Below, in pieces: positions 16,839-25,746 of a stretch of DNA of 64,000 nucleotides. Each line of letters opens with the position of its first letter. Position 1 is the first letter of the stretch. The DNA is from Clostridia bacterium (GTDB taxonomy: Bacteria; Bacillota; Clostridia; Oscillospirales; CAG-272). The stretch spans positions 47,344 through 111,343 of the forward strand of contig JAQXHN010000003.1 of the NCBI GenBank assembly GCA_029007295.1, in the 5' to 3' direction. Made by a program: the position numbers and the translations under genes. The notes below the pieces were generated by a model. The model was not told the origin of the DNA and did not search any database. It was given only the letters and a program-made list of their open reading frames with translations.

Positions 16839-17568
16839 TGTGTTCCTGAGCGTACTTTCTCAGGTATTTATAGCAACGCTTAACCTCGGATATACCGTCG
16901 GGAACGCAGCCCTCGCTCTCAACTATTATCGGCAGACCGTTTGCAAGAGCATACTCAACGACTCTGTCAACGGGAGCTATGCCTTCGCCGAGAGCCTTCG
17001 GCTTCTTGTCGCTGTCGCCGTCTTTTACGTGAATGAGCTTACAACGGTGCTTGAACCTTTTCATCTGCTCTACAGGGTCGGCGCCGCCTATTAATTCCCA
17101 ATAAGTGTCAAGCTCCAAATCAACGTCGCATTCCTCAACAAAAACGTCAAAAGGAGCAACACCTGTAATCTTATTCTTCTTGTGGTCAAAATCATGGGTG
17201 TGATAATGGAGCGTCATTCCCTGCGCCTCAACCTTAGGCTTGAGGGCGTTAATTCTGTCTATAGCGTCACGCAGGTGCTCTGCGTCGTACATATCGGCTC
17301 CGGCTATAACAATGTTTTCATTTCCTATATGCCTGTTGAATTTGATACAATCGTCAAACGTGTCCTCCAGCTGCTTTAATCCTACATGAACGCCGAGCAC
17401 GCTTAAATTGTACTTTTCAAGCATAGCTTTTACTTCTTCCGCCGTGTAGCCGTAATAGCTGCAGAATTCAACTCCGGAATAGCCGAATTCCTGCAGTCGG
17501 GAGAAGGTATAATCCATATCGTATTCAACAAAGTCGCGAACACTGTATAACTGAAGAGCGTATTTCAT
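16831..17568 (-). CDS. Sugar phosphate isomerase/epimerase (TIM barrel)
   Basis: Start placed at 17568, giving 245 residues, because CGGAGG lies seven bases upstream and the sequence MKYALQLYSVRD is the usual start of this xylose-isomerase-like barrel family. The ORF track adds 28 codons. Metal-binding residues are expected in LGVHVG, LHYHTHDFD, DLELDTYW, and the C-terminal IIVESEG. Members isomerise or epimerise sugars, often with Gfo/Idh/MocA partners. It forms an operon with the flavin reductase-like gene. Substrate unknown. Confidence 0.83.
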   Translation of the reverse strand: MKYALQLYSVRDFVEYDMDYTFSRLQEFGYSGVEFCSYYGYTAEEVKAMLEKYNLSVLGVHVGLKQLEDTFDDCIKFNRHIGNENIVIAGADMYDAEHLRDAIDRINALKPKVEAQGMTLHYHTHDFDHKKNKITGVAPFDVFVEECDVDLELDTYWELIGGADPVEQMKRFKHRCKLIHVKDGDSDKKPKALGEGIAPVDRVVEYALANGLPIIVESEGCVPDGISEVKRCYKYLRKYAQEHNV

Positions 17569-17617
17569 AACTTGCCTCCGAAAATGCTGATAAGCATTGT
17601 TTTTTACTTCACAACGT

Positions 17618-17646
17618 ATTATATTACAAAGCCAAGGGAATTTCAA
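17618..17646 (-). promoter_or_regulatory. Promoter of the sugar isomerase gene
   Basis: Minus-strand TTGAAA (17646-17641), 17-base spacer, TATAAT (17623-17618), divergent from the infC promoter. Confidence 0.7.
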
Positions 17647-17671
17647 GTACAAAATGAAAATTGAAATTATT

Positions 17672-17689
17672 TTTTCCGAAAACGGAAAA
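17672..17689. promoter_or_regulatory. TTTTCCG palindrome between divergent promoters
   Basis: TTTTCCG-AAAA-CGGAAAA sits six bases before the infC -35 box and upstream of the isomerase promoter. The same half-sites frame the fucI promoter. It may be a regulator site or simply a hairpin. Confidence 0.4.
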
Positions 17690-17695
17690 TCTCTA

Positions 17696-17724
17696 TTGAC
17701 AAATTAAAATGATTGTGATACAAT
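17696..17724 (+). promoter_or_regulatory. Promoter of the infC-rpmI-rplT operon
   Basis: TTGACA at 17696-17701, 17-base spacer, TACAAT at 17719-17724. Confidence 0.8.
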
Positions 17725-17730
17725 AACGCC

Positions 17731-17856
17731 AAATGAAGCAGAGCTCTCCGTTCTCACCGCGTTTGAAACACAACGTTCGGTTAATAAATCACTGTGGTTA
17801 ATCGGTTAACTGCGGGTATTTGTGTGCGGAGAGATGCCGCACATTAATTATTTTTC
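17731..17856 (+). ncRNA. Leader of infC-rpmI-rplT, probable L20-type attenuator
   Basis: About 145 untranslated bases separate the promoter from infC. The region ends in a terminator-like hairpin GTGCGG-AGAGATG-CCGCAC (17824-17842) followed by ATTAATTATTTTT. In Firmicutes this operon is usually controlled by ribosomal protein L20 binding a leader RNA and promoting termination. Position and terminator fit; I did not resolve the L20-binding pseudoknot. Confidence 0.65.
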
Positions 17857-17870
17857 GGGGGTGTTTTCCA

Positions 17871-18413
17871 ATAAAAAACAACAACTCTAAGGAATTGCTG
17901 ATCAATGAAAATATTGATTTTGAAGATTCCAAATCCGTTCGTGTCATCGGTGAAGACGGTCAGCAGTTAGGCGTCATGGAGTTCTCAAAGGCTCTTGACC
18001 GAGCTTATGACGCAGGCTACGACCTGGTTTTAATTGCTGCATCAGCCGAGCCGCCGGTATGCCGTATTATGGATTACGGCAAGTATCGCTTTGAAAGAAA
18101 CAAAAAAGAAAAAGAACAGCGTAAGAAACAGCAGGTAGTTGACATTAAGGAAATTCAGCTCTCCTGCAGAATCGACACGAATGACTTTAATACCAAGGTC
18201 AACCGTGCAAGAGGATTTCTCGAACGCGGAGACAAGGTTAAGGTTGTTGTCCGTTTCAAGGGAAGACAGATGTCCCATCAGCAGATAGGACAGGAGCTTC
18301 TTGAAAAATTCAGGGACGCCTGTCAGGACATCAGCGCCGTTGATAAGGCTCCCATATTAGAGGGTAGATTGCTCTCTATGTTCCTCGCACCACAAAAACA
18401 AGCCACCAAATGA
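17871..18413 (+). CDS. infC: Translation initiation factor IF-3, probable ATA start
   Basis: IF-3 binds the 30S subunit and checks start codon and initiator tRNA pairing. The proposed start at ATA 17871 gives 180 residues (MKNNNSKELLINENI...), normal for the family. GGGGGTG lies seven bases upstream. The track start (TTG at 17820) would place 17 extra codons across the attenuator hairpin, which is unlikely. IF-3 genes are known for rare start codons (AUU in E. coli), used for feedback because IF-3 rejects non-AUG starts. Motifs: VRVIGEDGQQLGVM, CRIMDYGKYRFE, and the C-domain HQQIGQELLEKF. First gene of the operon with L35 and L20. Confidence 0.93.
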   Translation: MKNNNSKELLINENIDFEDSKSVRVIGEDGQQLGVMEFSKALDRAYDAGYDLVLIAASAEPPVCRIMDYGKYRFERNKKEKEQRKKQQVVDIKEIQLSCRIDTNDFNTKVNRARGFLERGDKVKVVVRFKGRQMSHQQIGQELLEKFRDACQDISAVDKAPILEGRLLSMFLAPQKQATK

Positions 18414-18428
18414 AAGGAGTTCCGTACA

Positions 18429-18629
18429 ATGGGAAAAATTAAGACACATAAGGCTACTGCCAAGAGATTTACCGTTACAGGCAGCGGCAGAGTAAAAATC
18501 AATCACACAGACCGTCGTCACAAGCTCGGCATAAAGGCTTCCAAGCGCAAAATGCATCTGAGAAAAGCCGGATACCTCAGCGAATCCATGGCTCCCACGG
18601 TAAAGAAGCTTATGCCCTACGCTAAATAA
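18429..18629 (+). CDS. rpmI: 50S ribosomal protein L35
   Basis: A 66-residue basic protein beginning [20 protein letters not shown], the L35 signature, with [16 protein letters not shown] later. It assembles into the large subunit. It sits 15 bases after infC with ribosome site AAAGGAG, in the conserved infC-rpmI-rplT order. Confidence 0.97.
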   Translation: MGKIKTHKATAKRFTVTGSGRVKINHTDRRHKLGIKASKRKMHLRKAGYLSESMAPTVKKLMPYAK

Positions 18630-18667
18630 CAGATGACTTATCGAATTTTCAGGAGGATTTTTTAAAG

Positions 18668-19021
18668 ATGGCAAGAGTTAAAGGCGCTATGATGACGCGC
18701 AAGAGAAGAAATAAAGTCTTAAAGCTTGCAAAGGGTTACTGGGGTGCCAAGAGTAAACATTTCAAGATGGCTAAACAGGCCGTAATGAAAAGCGGAAACT
18801 ATGCGTTCGCGGGAAGAAAGCTCAAGAAGAGAGATTTCCGTACACTGTGGATTGCAAGAATATCCGCTCAGGCCAAGGTAAATGGAATAAACTATTCTCA
18901 GTTTATGCACGGCTTAAAAAAGGCTGACATCAATCTTAACAGAAAGATGCTTTCGGAGCTCGCCGTAAACGACAAAGAAGCATTTGCTTCCCTTGTTGAA
19001 AAAGCAAAAGCAGCGCTTTAA
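18668..19021 (+). CDS. rplT: 50S ribosomal protein L20
   Basis: A 117-residue protein beginning [26 protein letters not shown], typical for L20. It binds 23S rRNA early in assembly and in Firmicutes represses its own operon through the leader. [27 protein letters not shown] is the conserved middle. AGGAGG precedes the start. Confidence 0.98.
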   Translation: MARVKGAMMTRKRRNKVLKLAKGYWGAKSKHFKMAKQAVMKSGNYAFAGRKLKKRDFRTLWIARISAQAKVNGINYSQFMHGLKKADINLNRKMLSELAVNDKEAFASLVEKAKAAL

Positions 19022-19025
19022 TAAT

Positions 19026-19055
19026 AAGTCCCTCGTGTGCATACGCACACGGGGG
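19026..19055 (+). terminator. Hairpin after rplT
   Basis: TCCCTCGTGTGC-ATAC-GCACACGGGGGA forms a long stem with one mismatch. It is followed by CAATTGTTTATTTGTTT, an interrupted T-run, so termination may be partial and allow expression of the methyltransferase gene. Confidence 0.65.
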
Positions 19056-19084
19056 ACAATTGTTTATTTGTTTGGTGTTTACGT

Positions 19085-19843
19085 ATGTTAATTACTTCAA
19101 GAACAAATCCTAAAATAATTGCCGCCGCCGCTCTTTCCGATAAGAAAAACCGCGATAAAGCCGGTATGTATTTAATCGAAGGAAGGAAGCTTTTTTGCGA
19201 GGCGGTAAAACGCGGAGCCTATATTTGCGAGGTGTTTGTTACCGAAAAAAACCTTTTGTCCTTATCGGAGGAGTTATCCCGGCTGACATGCGAAATATAT
19301 TCCGTTACGGAATCGGTATTTGCAAAGCTCACGCAGGACAGAAGCCCGGACGGTATTATCTGCACCGCAAAAATGAAAACAGAGCACACTGCCTGCGAAT
19401 TTACAAAGCCGTTTATTATTTGCGATATGCAGGACCCGGGAAATCTCGGAACATGTATCCGCACGGCACTCGCCCTCGGCATTTCGCCGCTTATTCTGGC
19501 AGGAGACTGTGCAGATATTTATAATCCGAAAACCGTGCGTGCGTCGATGGGAACGCTTTTTTCGCAAAGCATTTTGAAGCTTCAAAGCCATGCCGACGCA
19601 ATAGAATTATGTCACAATAAGGGTTTTAGAGTGTTCGCCGCCGCATTAACGGATAATGCTTTGCCTATTTCGGTATCCGAGCGCAACGCCGTTTACGCTG
19701 TGGGAAACGAAGGACACGGCTTGCCATGCGAAACTATTAATATTTGCGACGGCTGCACGGTAATACCGATGAAGGGAAATTGCGAATCGCTGAATGCTGC
19801 GGTATGTGCCTCGATATTAATGTGGGAAAGCACGAAAAATTAA
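19085..19843 (+). CDS. TrmH-family (SPOUT) RNA 2'-O-methyltransferase
   Basis: Start placed at ATG 19085 (MLITSRTNPKIIAAAALSDKKN), the usual N-terminus, giving 252 residues; the ORF track start lies in the preceding hairpin region. An N-terminal substrate-binding domain (MYLIEGRKLFCEAV) precedes the knotted SPOUT domain with motif 1 (DPGNLGTCIRTALALG), motif 2 (AVGNEGHGLP) and motif 3 (IPMKGNCESLNAAVCASIL). Such enzymes methylate a ribose in 23S rRNA or tRNA. Its place after rplT is common in Firmicutes. The target nucleotide is not identifiable. Confidence 0.88.
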   Translation: MLITSRTNPKIIAAAALSDKKNRDKAGMYLIEGRKLFCEAVKRGAYICEVFVTEKNLLSLSEELSRLTCEIYSVTESVFAKLTQDRSPDGIICTAKMKTEHTACEFTKPFIICDMQDPGNLGTCIRTALALGISPLILAGDCADIYNPKTVRASMGTLFSQSILKLQSHADAIELCHNKGFRVFAAALTDNALPISVSERNAVYAVGNEGHGLPCETINICDGCTVIPMKGNCESLNAAVCASILMWESTKN

Positions 19844-19906
19844 GATAATATGCTCTTGAAATTTTTTAACTGATATAATAAAATATCTAAAAAAGGCGGT
19901 GAAACA

Positions 19907-21106
19907 ATGTCTGACGAATTAGCTCTGTGGGTATGGCTTTCATTGGCGCTCGGACCTGCAAGCACTGTCCCCTCCCGGCTGCTTCACGAATTCGGCAGTA
20001 TCAAAGCCGTATACGGCGCATCCGAAGAGGAATACGATTCCGTATGCAAGATATCGAAAAAGTCAATAATCAGACTGTGCGACAAGAATCTTGAAAATGC
20101 GCAAGCCGTAGTTGCATGGTGCGAGGAACATAAGGTTGGGATACTGACTCCTGTTGATATACGCTATCCGGACAGACTCAGAGTTATTAAAGCAGCGCCT
20201 ATTGTGCTGTACTATATCGGCACAATACCTGATTTTGACGGAAAATTATGTATTTCAAGCGTCGGAACGAGGAATATTTCCGAATACGGAAGAATAAATG
20301 CATACAAAATAAGTTATGAATTTGCAAAGTCGGGCGCCGTTATTGTCAGCGGTCTTGCCGCAGGCATTGATTCGGTATGTCACAGAGGAGCGCTTGACGC
20401 ACTCGGAAAAACAGTTGCCGTTCTCGGCTGCGGTATAGACCATGTTTACCCTAAATTCAACCGCGCTCTTATGAAAGAGATCGCAAGAAAGGGTCTTTTG
20501 ATTTCCGAATATCCCCCGGGAACAAAGCCTATCGGGAAGAATTTTCCCCTGAGAAACAGAATAATCAGCGGTCTGTGTCAGGCGACCGTCGTTTACGAGG
20601 CGGACAGAGCAAGCGGATCTTTGATAACGGCAAGATATGCCCGTGAAGAGGGACGGAAATTATACGCTCTGCCGGGAATGGTCGGAGAATTAAATTCTCT
20701 CGGAACAAACGACCTTATAAGAAGCGGCGCAAAAATGATTGTGTCGGCTGACGATTTGCTTTCGGATTACGAAGAGTATCTGGAAAGAAAGCCCTCGGAG
20801 AAAATTAAATCTCCGAATAATATTAAGAATAAAGAAAAAACATATTTATCCGAAATAAAACCCGCACCTGTGCGGAAAAGTAATAAAAAGCCGGCTGAAA
20901 AAAAGGAAGAAATCGGCTCCGACCCCGAAGGATTAACGGAAATTGAGCTTTCCGTTTACAAAATGCTCAAAAGAGCAAAACCGAAATCCTTTGACGAGCT
21001 GTCGGAGTCGGGCTACGGAGCGTCGGAATTACTTACTGCGCTTACAATGCTGGAAATTAAGGGATTGATAATCTCTTTGCCCGGCGGTGCATACTCAAGA
21101 AGCTGA
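19907..21106 (+). CDS. dprA: DNA processing protein DprA
   Basis: A 399-residue RecA-loading protein for transforming single-stranded DNA. An N-terminal SAM-like helical part is followed by the Rossmann core with SVGTRNISEYGR, SGLAAGIDSVCHRGALDALGKTVAVLGCGIDHVYP and SEYPPGTKP. The GSLITARYA segment is conserved. The C-terminus ends in a winged-helix (LTALTMLEIKGLIISLPGG) after a Lys-rich linker. It is immediately before topA, the usual Firmicutes order. Confidence 0.95.
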   Translation: MSDELALWVWLSLALGPASTVPSRLLHEFGSIKAVYGASEEEYDSVCKISKKSIIRLCDKNLENAQAVVAWCEEHKVGILTPVDIRYPDRLRVIKAAPIVLYYIGTIPDFDGKLCISSVGTRNISEYGRINAYKISYEFAKSGAVIVSGLAAGIDSVCHRGALDALGKTVAVLGCGIDHVYPKFNRALMKEIARKGLLISEYPPGTKPIGKNFPLRNRIISGLCQATVVYEADRASGSLITARYAREEGRKLYALPGMVGELNSLGTNDLIRSGAKMIVSADDLLSDYEEYLERKPSEKIKSPNNIKNKEKTYLSEIKPAPVRKSNKKPAEKKEEIGSDPEGLTEIELSVYKMLKRAKPKSFDELSESGYGASELLTALTMLEIKGLIISLPGGAYSRS

Positions 21107-21157
21107 AATACGGATAAAAACGAATAAAAGCAAACTCCGAAATGAAAGGATTATTAC

Positions 21158-23398
21158 ATGGCAAATCTCGTAATAGTTGAGTCGCCTGCAAAGGCAAGTA
21201 CAATAAAGGGCTATCTCGGCTCAAATTACAAGGTAGTGGCCTCAAACGGTCACGTGCGCGACCTGCCGAAGTCAACTCTCGGCGTAGATATTGACGGCGA
21301 TAATTTCACTCCTCACTACATTAATATAAGGGGTAAGGGCGATTTGATTAAGTCTCTGCGTAAAGACGCAAAGAACGCAACAAAGGTTTTTCTTGCAACG
21401 GACCCTGACAGAGAGGGAGAAGCGATTTCCTGGCACCTTGCGGTTATGCTCGGCCTTGACGAAGCGAAGGCAAAAAGAGTAACATTCAATGAAATTACGA
21501 AAACGGCTGTAAAGCAGGGGGTTAAAAATCCCCGTGAAATAGATATGGAGCTTGTAAATTCTCAGCAGGCTCGCCGTTTACTTGACAGAATAGTAGGCTA
21601 TAAGCTCAGCCCTTTTCTCTGGAAAACACTGTCAAAAAGCAACCTGTCTGCCGGCAGAGTTCAAAGCGTCGCAACCAGAATTATCTGTGAGCGCGAGGCG
21701 GAAATAAATGCTTTCGTACCGGATGAATACTGGTCAATCGAAGCAATGCTCGAGGGTGAATCAAGCGAAGCCTTTAAGGCGAAGTTTTACGGAAACGCCG
21801 ACGGAAAAACGGAATTGAAAAGCGAAGAAGACACAAATGCCGTTTTGAATGCAATAAAGGGTAATCCCTATATTGTCAAGAGCATAAAGAAGGCTGTCAG
21901 AGCGAGAAATCCCCAGCCCCCTTTTATCACCTCAACGCTTCAGCAGGAGGCCTCAAGGAAGCTCGGCTTCCAGCTGACGAGAATAATGAAGATAGCGCAG
22001 AGTCTGTACGAGGGTGTTAACATCGGCGCCGAAAACGGCGGCGTTGTCGGTCTTATCACGTATATGCGTACCGACTCCATGCGTATTTCCGATGATGCCT
22101 ACAATGCGGCAAAGACTTATATCGGAGAGCGCTTCGGTGAGGAATATCTCCCGAAATCAAGAAGGATGTTTAAGATTGACCAAAATGCACAGGACGCACA
22201 CGAAGCCATCCGCCCGACAAATGTTATGCTCTCCCCCGACAAGTTAAAATCCAAACTCACAAACGAGCAGTATAAGCTGTATAAGCTTATCTGGGAGCGT
22301 TTTATCGCAAGCCAGATGGCGTCCGCCGCAATAGATACCGTAAGTGTGGAAATCGAAAATTCCGGCTACATCTTCAGAACAAACGGAAATACCGTTAAAT
22401 TTCAGGGCTATCTGAAAATTTACAACGAAGCCGACGATACCGGCGAAAACGCACTTCCCGAATTGAAGGAAAACGAAAAATTAACGGAAAAAAGCATAAA
22501 GCCCGAACAGCATTTTACCGAGCCGCCCGCAAGATATACGGAGGGCACGCTCGTTAAATTCTTCAAGGAAAACGGAATCGGAAGACCCAGCACCTATTCT
22601 ACTATAATTGCGAATATTATCTCAAGGGGCTACGTACGGCGCGAAGGAAAATCGCTTTGCCCGACTCCCTTGGGCGAAACGACAACAAAGCTGATGATTG
22701 AGAATTTCCCCGATATTGTGGATTGCAAATTTACCGCAGCAATGGAGGATCGGCTGGATAATATAGCAAACGGCAGCGAAACAATGAACGGCGTTCTCGC
22801 CTCCTTCTACAAGGGCTTTGAAAAGGAGCTTTGCGCTGCAGGCGAAAAGGTAAAGGGAGCGGAATATGAATTACCTCCGGAATTAACAGACATAATATGC
22901 GACAAGTGCGGCGCAACAATGATTGTAAAAAACGGCAAATTCGGACGTTTTGCCGCATGCCCCAACTACCCGAAGTGCAAAAACACAAGGCCCATCGACA
23001 ATGAGGGACATTTAATCGAGAAAAAGCCAAGAGAAGCCGCCGAAACCGATATGATATGTGAAAAATGCGGCGCTCCCATGGTTATGCGCCAGGGCAGATA
23101 CGGTCAGTTCTACGCCTGCTCCGCTTATCCGAAGTGCAAAAACACAAAGCAGATTACAAAGGATATCGGAGTTAAGTGTCCTAAGTGTTCGGGTAAAATC
23201 GTATCGCGCAGTATCAAAGGAAGACAGAGATTCTTCGGCTGTGAAAATTATCCCGCATGCGACTTCTCATCTTGGGACACGCCAATTAAGGAAAAATGCC
23301 CTAAGTGCGGTTCTATGCTCTTAAAGAAAAAGGGTAAGGAAACAATTGTTTGCTACAACAAAGATTGCGACTATCAGAGAGAGGATAAACAGCAATGA
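21158..23398 (+). CDS. topA: DNA topoisomerase I
   Basis: A 746-residue type IA topoisomerase that relaxes negative supercoils. The Toprim domain starts at LVIVESPAKASTIKGYLG and includes TDPDREGEAISWH. The catalytic tyrosine is in ITYMRTDSMR, about residue 302. The C-terminus has four Cys-rich zinc ribbons (CDKCGATM, CEKCGAPM, CPKCSGKI, CPKCGSML). Stop overlaps the trmFO start by ATGA. Confidence 0.98.
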   Translation: MANLVIVESPAKASTIKGYLGSNYKVVASNGHVRDLPKSTLGVDIDGDNFTPHYINIRGKGDLIKSLRKDAKNATKVFLATDPDREGEAISWHLAVMLGLDEAKAKRVTFNEITKTAVKQGVKNPREIDMELVNSQQARRLLDRIVGYKLSPFLWKTLSKSNLSAGRVQSVATRIICEREAEINAFVPDEYWSIEAMLEGESSEAFKAKFYGNADGKTELKSEEDTNAVLNAIKGNPYIVKSIKKAVRARNPQPPFITSTLQQEASRKLGFQLTRIMKIAQSLYEGVNIGAENGGVVGLITYMRTDSMRISDDAYNAAKTYIGERFGEEYLPKSRRMFKIDQNAQDAHEAIRPTNVMLSPDKLKSKLTNEQYKLYKLIWERFIASQMASAAIDTVSVEIENSGYIFRTNGNTVKFQGYLKIYNEADDTGENALPELKENEKLTEKSIKPEQHFTEPPARYTEGTLVKFFKENGIGRPSTYSTIIANIISRGYVRREGKSLCPTPLGETTTKLMIENFPDIVDCKFTAAMEDRLDNIANGSETMNGVLASFYKGFEKELCAAGEKVKGAEYELPPELTDIICDKCGATMIVKNGKFGRFAACPNYPKCKNTRPIDNEGHLIEKKPREAAETDMICEKCGAPMVMRQGRYGQFYACSAYPKCKNTKQITKDIGVKCPKCSGKIVSRSIKGRQRFFGCENYPACDFSSWDTPIKEKCPKCGSMLLKKKGKETIVCYNKDCDYQREDKQQ

Positions 23399-24720
23399 GC
23401 GTTACCGTTATCGGCGCAGGTCTTGCCGGATGCGAATGCGCATATCAGATTGCAAAAAGAGGAGTCGGGGTTGACCTTTACGAGATGAAGCCGACTAAAA
23501 TGACTCCCGCTCACCACAGCGAAGACTTTGCCGAGCTTGTATGCTCAAATTCGCTTCGCTCTGCGGTGATTACAAACGCCGTCGGACTCTTAAAAGAAGA
23601 AATGCGAGCTCTCGATTCCCTTATTATGGAGGCGGCGGATAACTGCCGTGTCGAGGCAGGCAGCGCCCTTGCGGTTGACAGAACGGCATTTTCACGCTAT
23701 ATTACCGAAAAAATCAGAAATAACGAAAATATCACGGTTCACGGGGAAGAGGTAACGGAAATACCCGATTGCGAGCTTTGCGTTATCGCATCGGGGCCTC
23801 TGACTTCGGATGCGCTGGCTTCATCCATTCTGAAATTCGCAGGCGTTAAGGCGCTATCCTTTTTTGATGCGGCAGCACCCATTGTCGACGCTTCAAGCAT
23901 TGATTACGGCAAAGCCTTTTTTGCTTCGAGATACGGAAAGGGCGAGCCGGATTCCTACCTTAATCTGCCTATGACAAAGGAGGAATACGGTCAATTTTAT
24001 GAAGCGCTCATCTCGGCAAAGGAGGCTGAGTTAAAGGATTTTGACAAAGAGGAACAAGATAGCCTGACCGTATTTGAGGGCTGTATGCCCGTTGAGGTTA
24101 TGGCAAGAAGAGGTGTAGACACACTTCGCTTCGGTCCTATGAAGCCCGTCGGACTTCCCGTTCCGTCTACCGGAAAAGACGCTTATGCTACGGTTCAGCT
24201 ACGTAAAGAGAATAACGAGGGAACGATGTTCAACATTGTAGGCTTTCAGACGCATTTGACCTTTGCAGAGCAAAAACGGGTATTCTCAATGATACCCGGA
24301 CTTGAAAACGCACACTTTTTGCGTTACGGCGTCATGCACCGAAACACATTTCTCGATTCACCTAAGCTTCTTAACTCCGATTATTCGCTGAAAAAAGACT
24401 CAAGGTATTTCTTTGCGGGTCAAATGACCGGGGTTGAGGGTTATGTCGAAAGCGCTTCTTCAGGACTTTTATGCGGTATTGCGGCGGCATTTAAGGCGCT
24501 CGGCAAAAAGGCTCCGGACTTCCCTTCAACCACCGCAATCGGTGCGCTTGCTCACTATGTCAGCGAAAGCGTCGGCACGCCGTTTCAGCCGATGAACGTT
24601 AATTTCGGCATTATAGATGCGCTCGAAACAAAAGTCAAGGGCGGAAAAGCGAAGAAAAACGAGGCCTTGGCTGAAAGAGCCTTATCCGTTATAAGAGAGT
24701 TAAGCGAGACAGTTAAATAA
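23395..24720 (+). CDS. trmFO: Methylenetetrahydrofolate--tRNA-(uracil-5-)-methyltransferase TrmFO
   Basis: A 441-residue FAD- and folate-dependent enzyme making m5U54 in the tRNA T-loop. The N-terminal FAD site is VTVIGAGLAGCECAYQIAKRG, followed by MTPAHHSEDFAELVCSNSLR. GCMPVEVMARRGVDTLRFGPMKPVGL and the C-terminal FAGQMTGVEGYVESASSG are family hallmarks. Translationally coupled to topA, as in many Firmicutes. Confidence 0.97.
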   Translation: MSVTVIGAGLAGCECAYQIAKRGVGVDLYEMKPTKMTPAHHSEDFAELVCSNSLRSAVITNAVGLLKEEMRALDSLIMEAADNCRVEAGSALAVDRTAFSRYITEKIRNNENITVHGEEVTEIPDCELCVIASGPLTSDALASSILKFAGVKALSFFDAAAPIVDASSIDYGKAFFASRYGKGEPDSYLNLPMTKEEYGQFYEALISAKEAELKDFDKEEQDSLTVFEGCMPVEVMARRGVDTLRFGPMKPVGLPVPSTGKDAYATVQLRKENNEGTMFNIVGFQTHLTFAEQKRVFSMIPGLENAHFLRYGVMHRNTFLDSPKLLNSDYSLKKDSRYFFAGQMTGVEGYVESASSGLLCGIAAAFKALGKKAPDFPSTTAIGALAHYVSESVGTPFQPMNVNFGIIDALETKVKGGKAKKNEALAERALSVIRELSETVK

Positions 24721-24741
24721 TTTTCGTGAAAGGAAAAACAA

Positions 24742-25746
24742 ATGAGAATTATTATTGATGTTATGAGTGGCGATAATGCGCCGTTTGAAACAATAAAGGG
24801 CGCAGCTTTGGCGGCGCAGTCATTCAAAGCCGATATCACAGTTGTCGGAAACGAAGGCGTCATTCGCCGTATATGTTCGGAAAACGGTTGGGATACCGCA
24901 CTTTTCGGTATTGTACATGCGGATTCCGTAATTACAATGGAGGATCAGCCCCTTTGCGTTGTCAGGGAAAAATCGGACTCATCAATGAGCGTAGGTCTTA
25001 AAATGCTTGCAGAGGGCAAGGCGGACGCCTTTATCTCCGCCGGAAATACGGGAGCCTTGCACGCAGGCTCCACACTGCTTGTAAGAAGAATTAAGGGCGT
25101 TAAGAGAAGCGCAATAGCGACGCTTTTGCCCTTTCAGGACCCCCTTCTTCTCATTGATTCGGGTGCAAATACCGAGGTTACAAAGGAACAGCTCGAACAG
25201 TTTGCCGTTATGGGTTCTATATATATGAGCAATATCCTTGGCGTTTCTAACCCCCGCGTAGGTCTTGCCAATATAGGAACGGAATCCACAAAGGGTCCGA
25301 AAAATCTGGTTGAAGCATACGAATATCTTTCGGCTTCGGAAAATATTAATTTTATCGGCAATATCGAGGGAAAGCAAATCCCGTTTTCCAATTGTGATGT
25401 TCTCGTTTGCGACGGCTTTACCGGCAATACGATTTTGAAGGTGGCGGAGGGAGTTTCGTCCTTCATGCTGAAGAAGCTAAAGTCAATACTTACCGCCAAT
25501 GTTTTAACAAAGCTCTCCGCTCTCACATTTAAGAGCAAGCTGACGGAGGTGAAAAATTCATTCAGCGCCAGCGACTACGGCGGAGCGCCTATGCTCGGTA
25601 TTTCAAAGCCGGTAATCAAGGCGCACGGAAGCTCGGACGCCGAAGAAATAAAAAATTCCGTGGGTCAGGCGATAGCTTTCATCAGCACAAACGTCATTAA
25701 GGAAATTTCCGATACTCTTTCTCAAAAGCTAAGGAGTGAGGATTAA
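24742..25746 (+). CDS. plsX: Phosphate acyltransferase PlsX
   Basis: A 334-residue enzyme that converts acyl-ACP to acyl-phosphate for phospholipid synthesis. Motifs are IIIDVMSGDNAPFETIKGA, a middle SVGLKMLAEGKADAFISAGNTGAL, and NIEGKQIPFSNCDVLVCDGFTGN. Usually followed by acpP and rnc; here rnc follows directly with a TAATG overlap, so acpP must be elsewhere. Confidence 0.97.
   Translation: MRIIIDVMSGDNAPFETIKGAALAAQSFKADITVVGNEGVIRRICSENGWDTALFGIVHADSVITMEDQPLCVVREKSDSSMSVGLKMLAEGKADAFISAGNTGALHAGSTLLVRRIKGVKRSAIATLLPFQDPLLLIDSGANTEVTKEQLEQFAVMGSIYMSNILGVSNPRVGLANIGTESTKGPKNLVEAYEYLSASENINFIGNIEGKQIPFSNCDVLVCDGFTGNTILKVAEGVSSFMLKKLKSILTANVLTKLSALTFKSKLTEVKNSFSASDYGGAPMLGISKPVIKAHGSSDAEEIKNSVGQAIAFISTNVIKEISDTLSQKLRSED

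Noticed and set aside
17820-17870. N-terminal extension of infC from TTG 17820
   Set aside because: It would run through the attenuator hairpin and has no counterpart in IF-3; ATA 17871 with a good ribosome site fits better.
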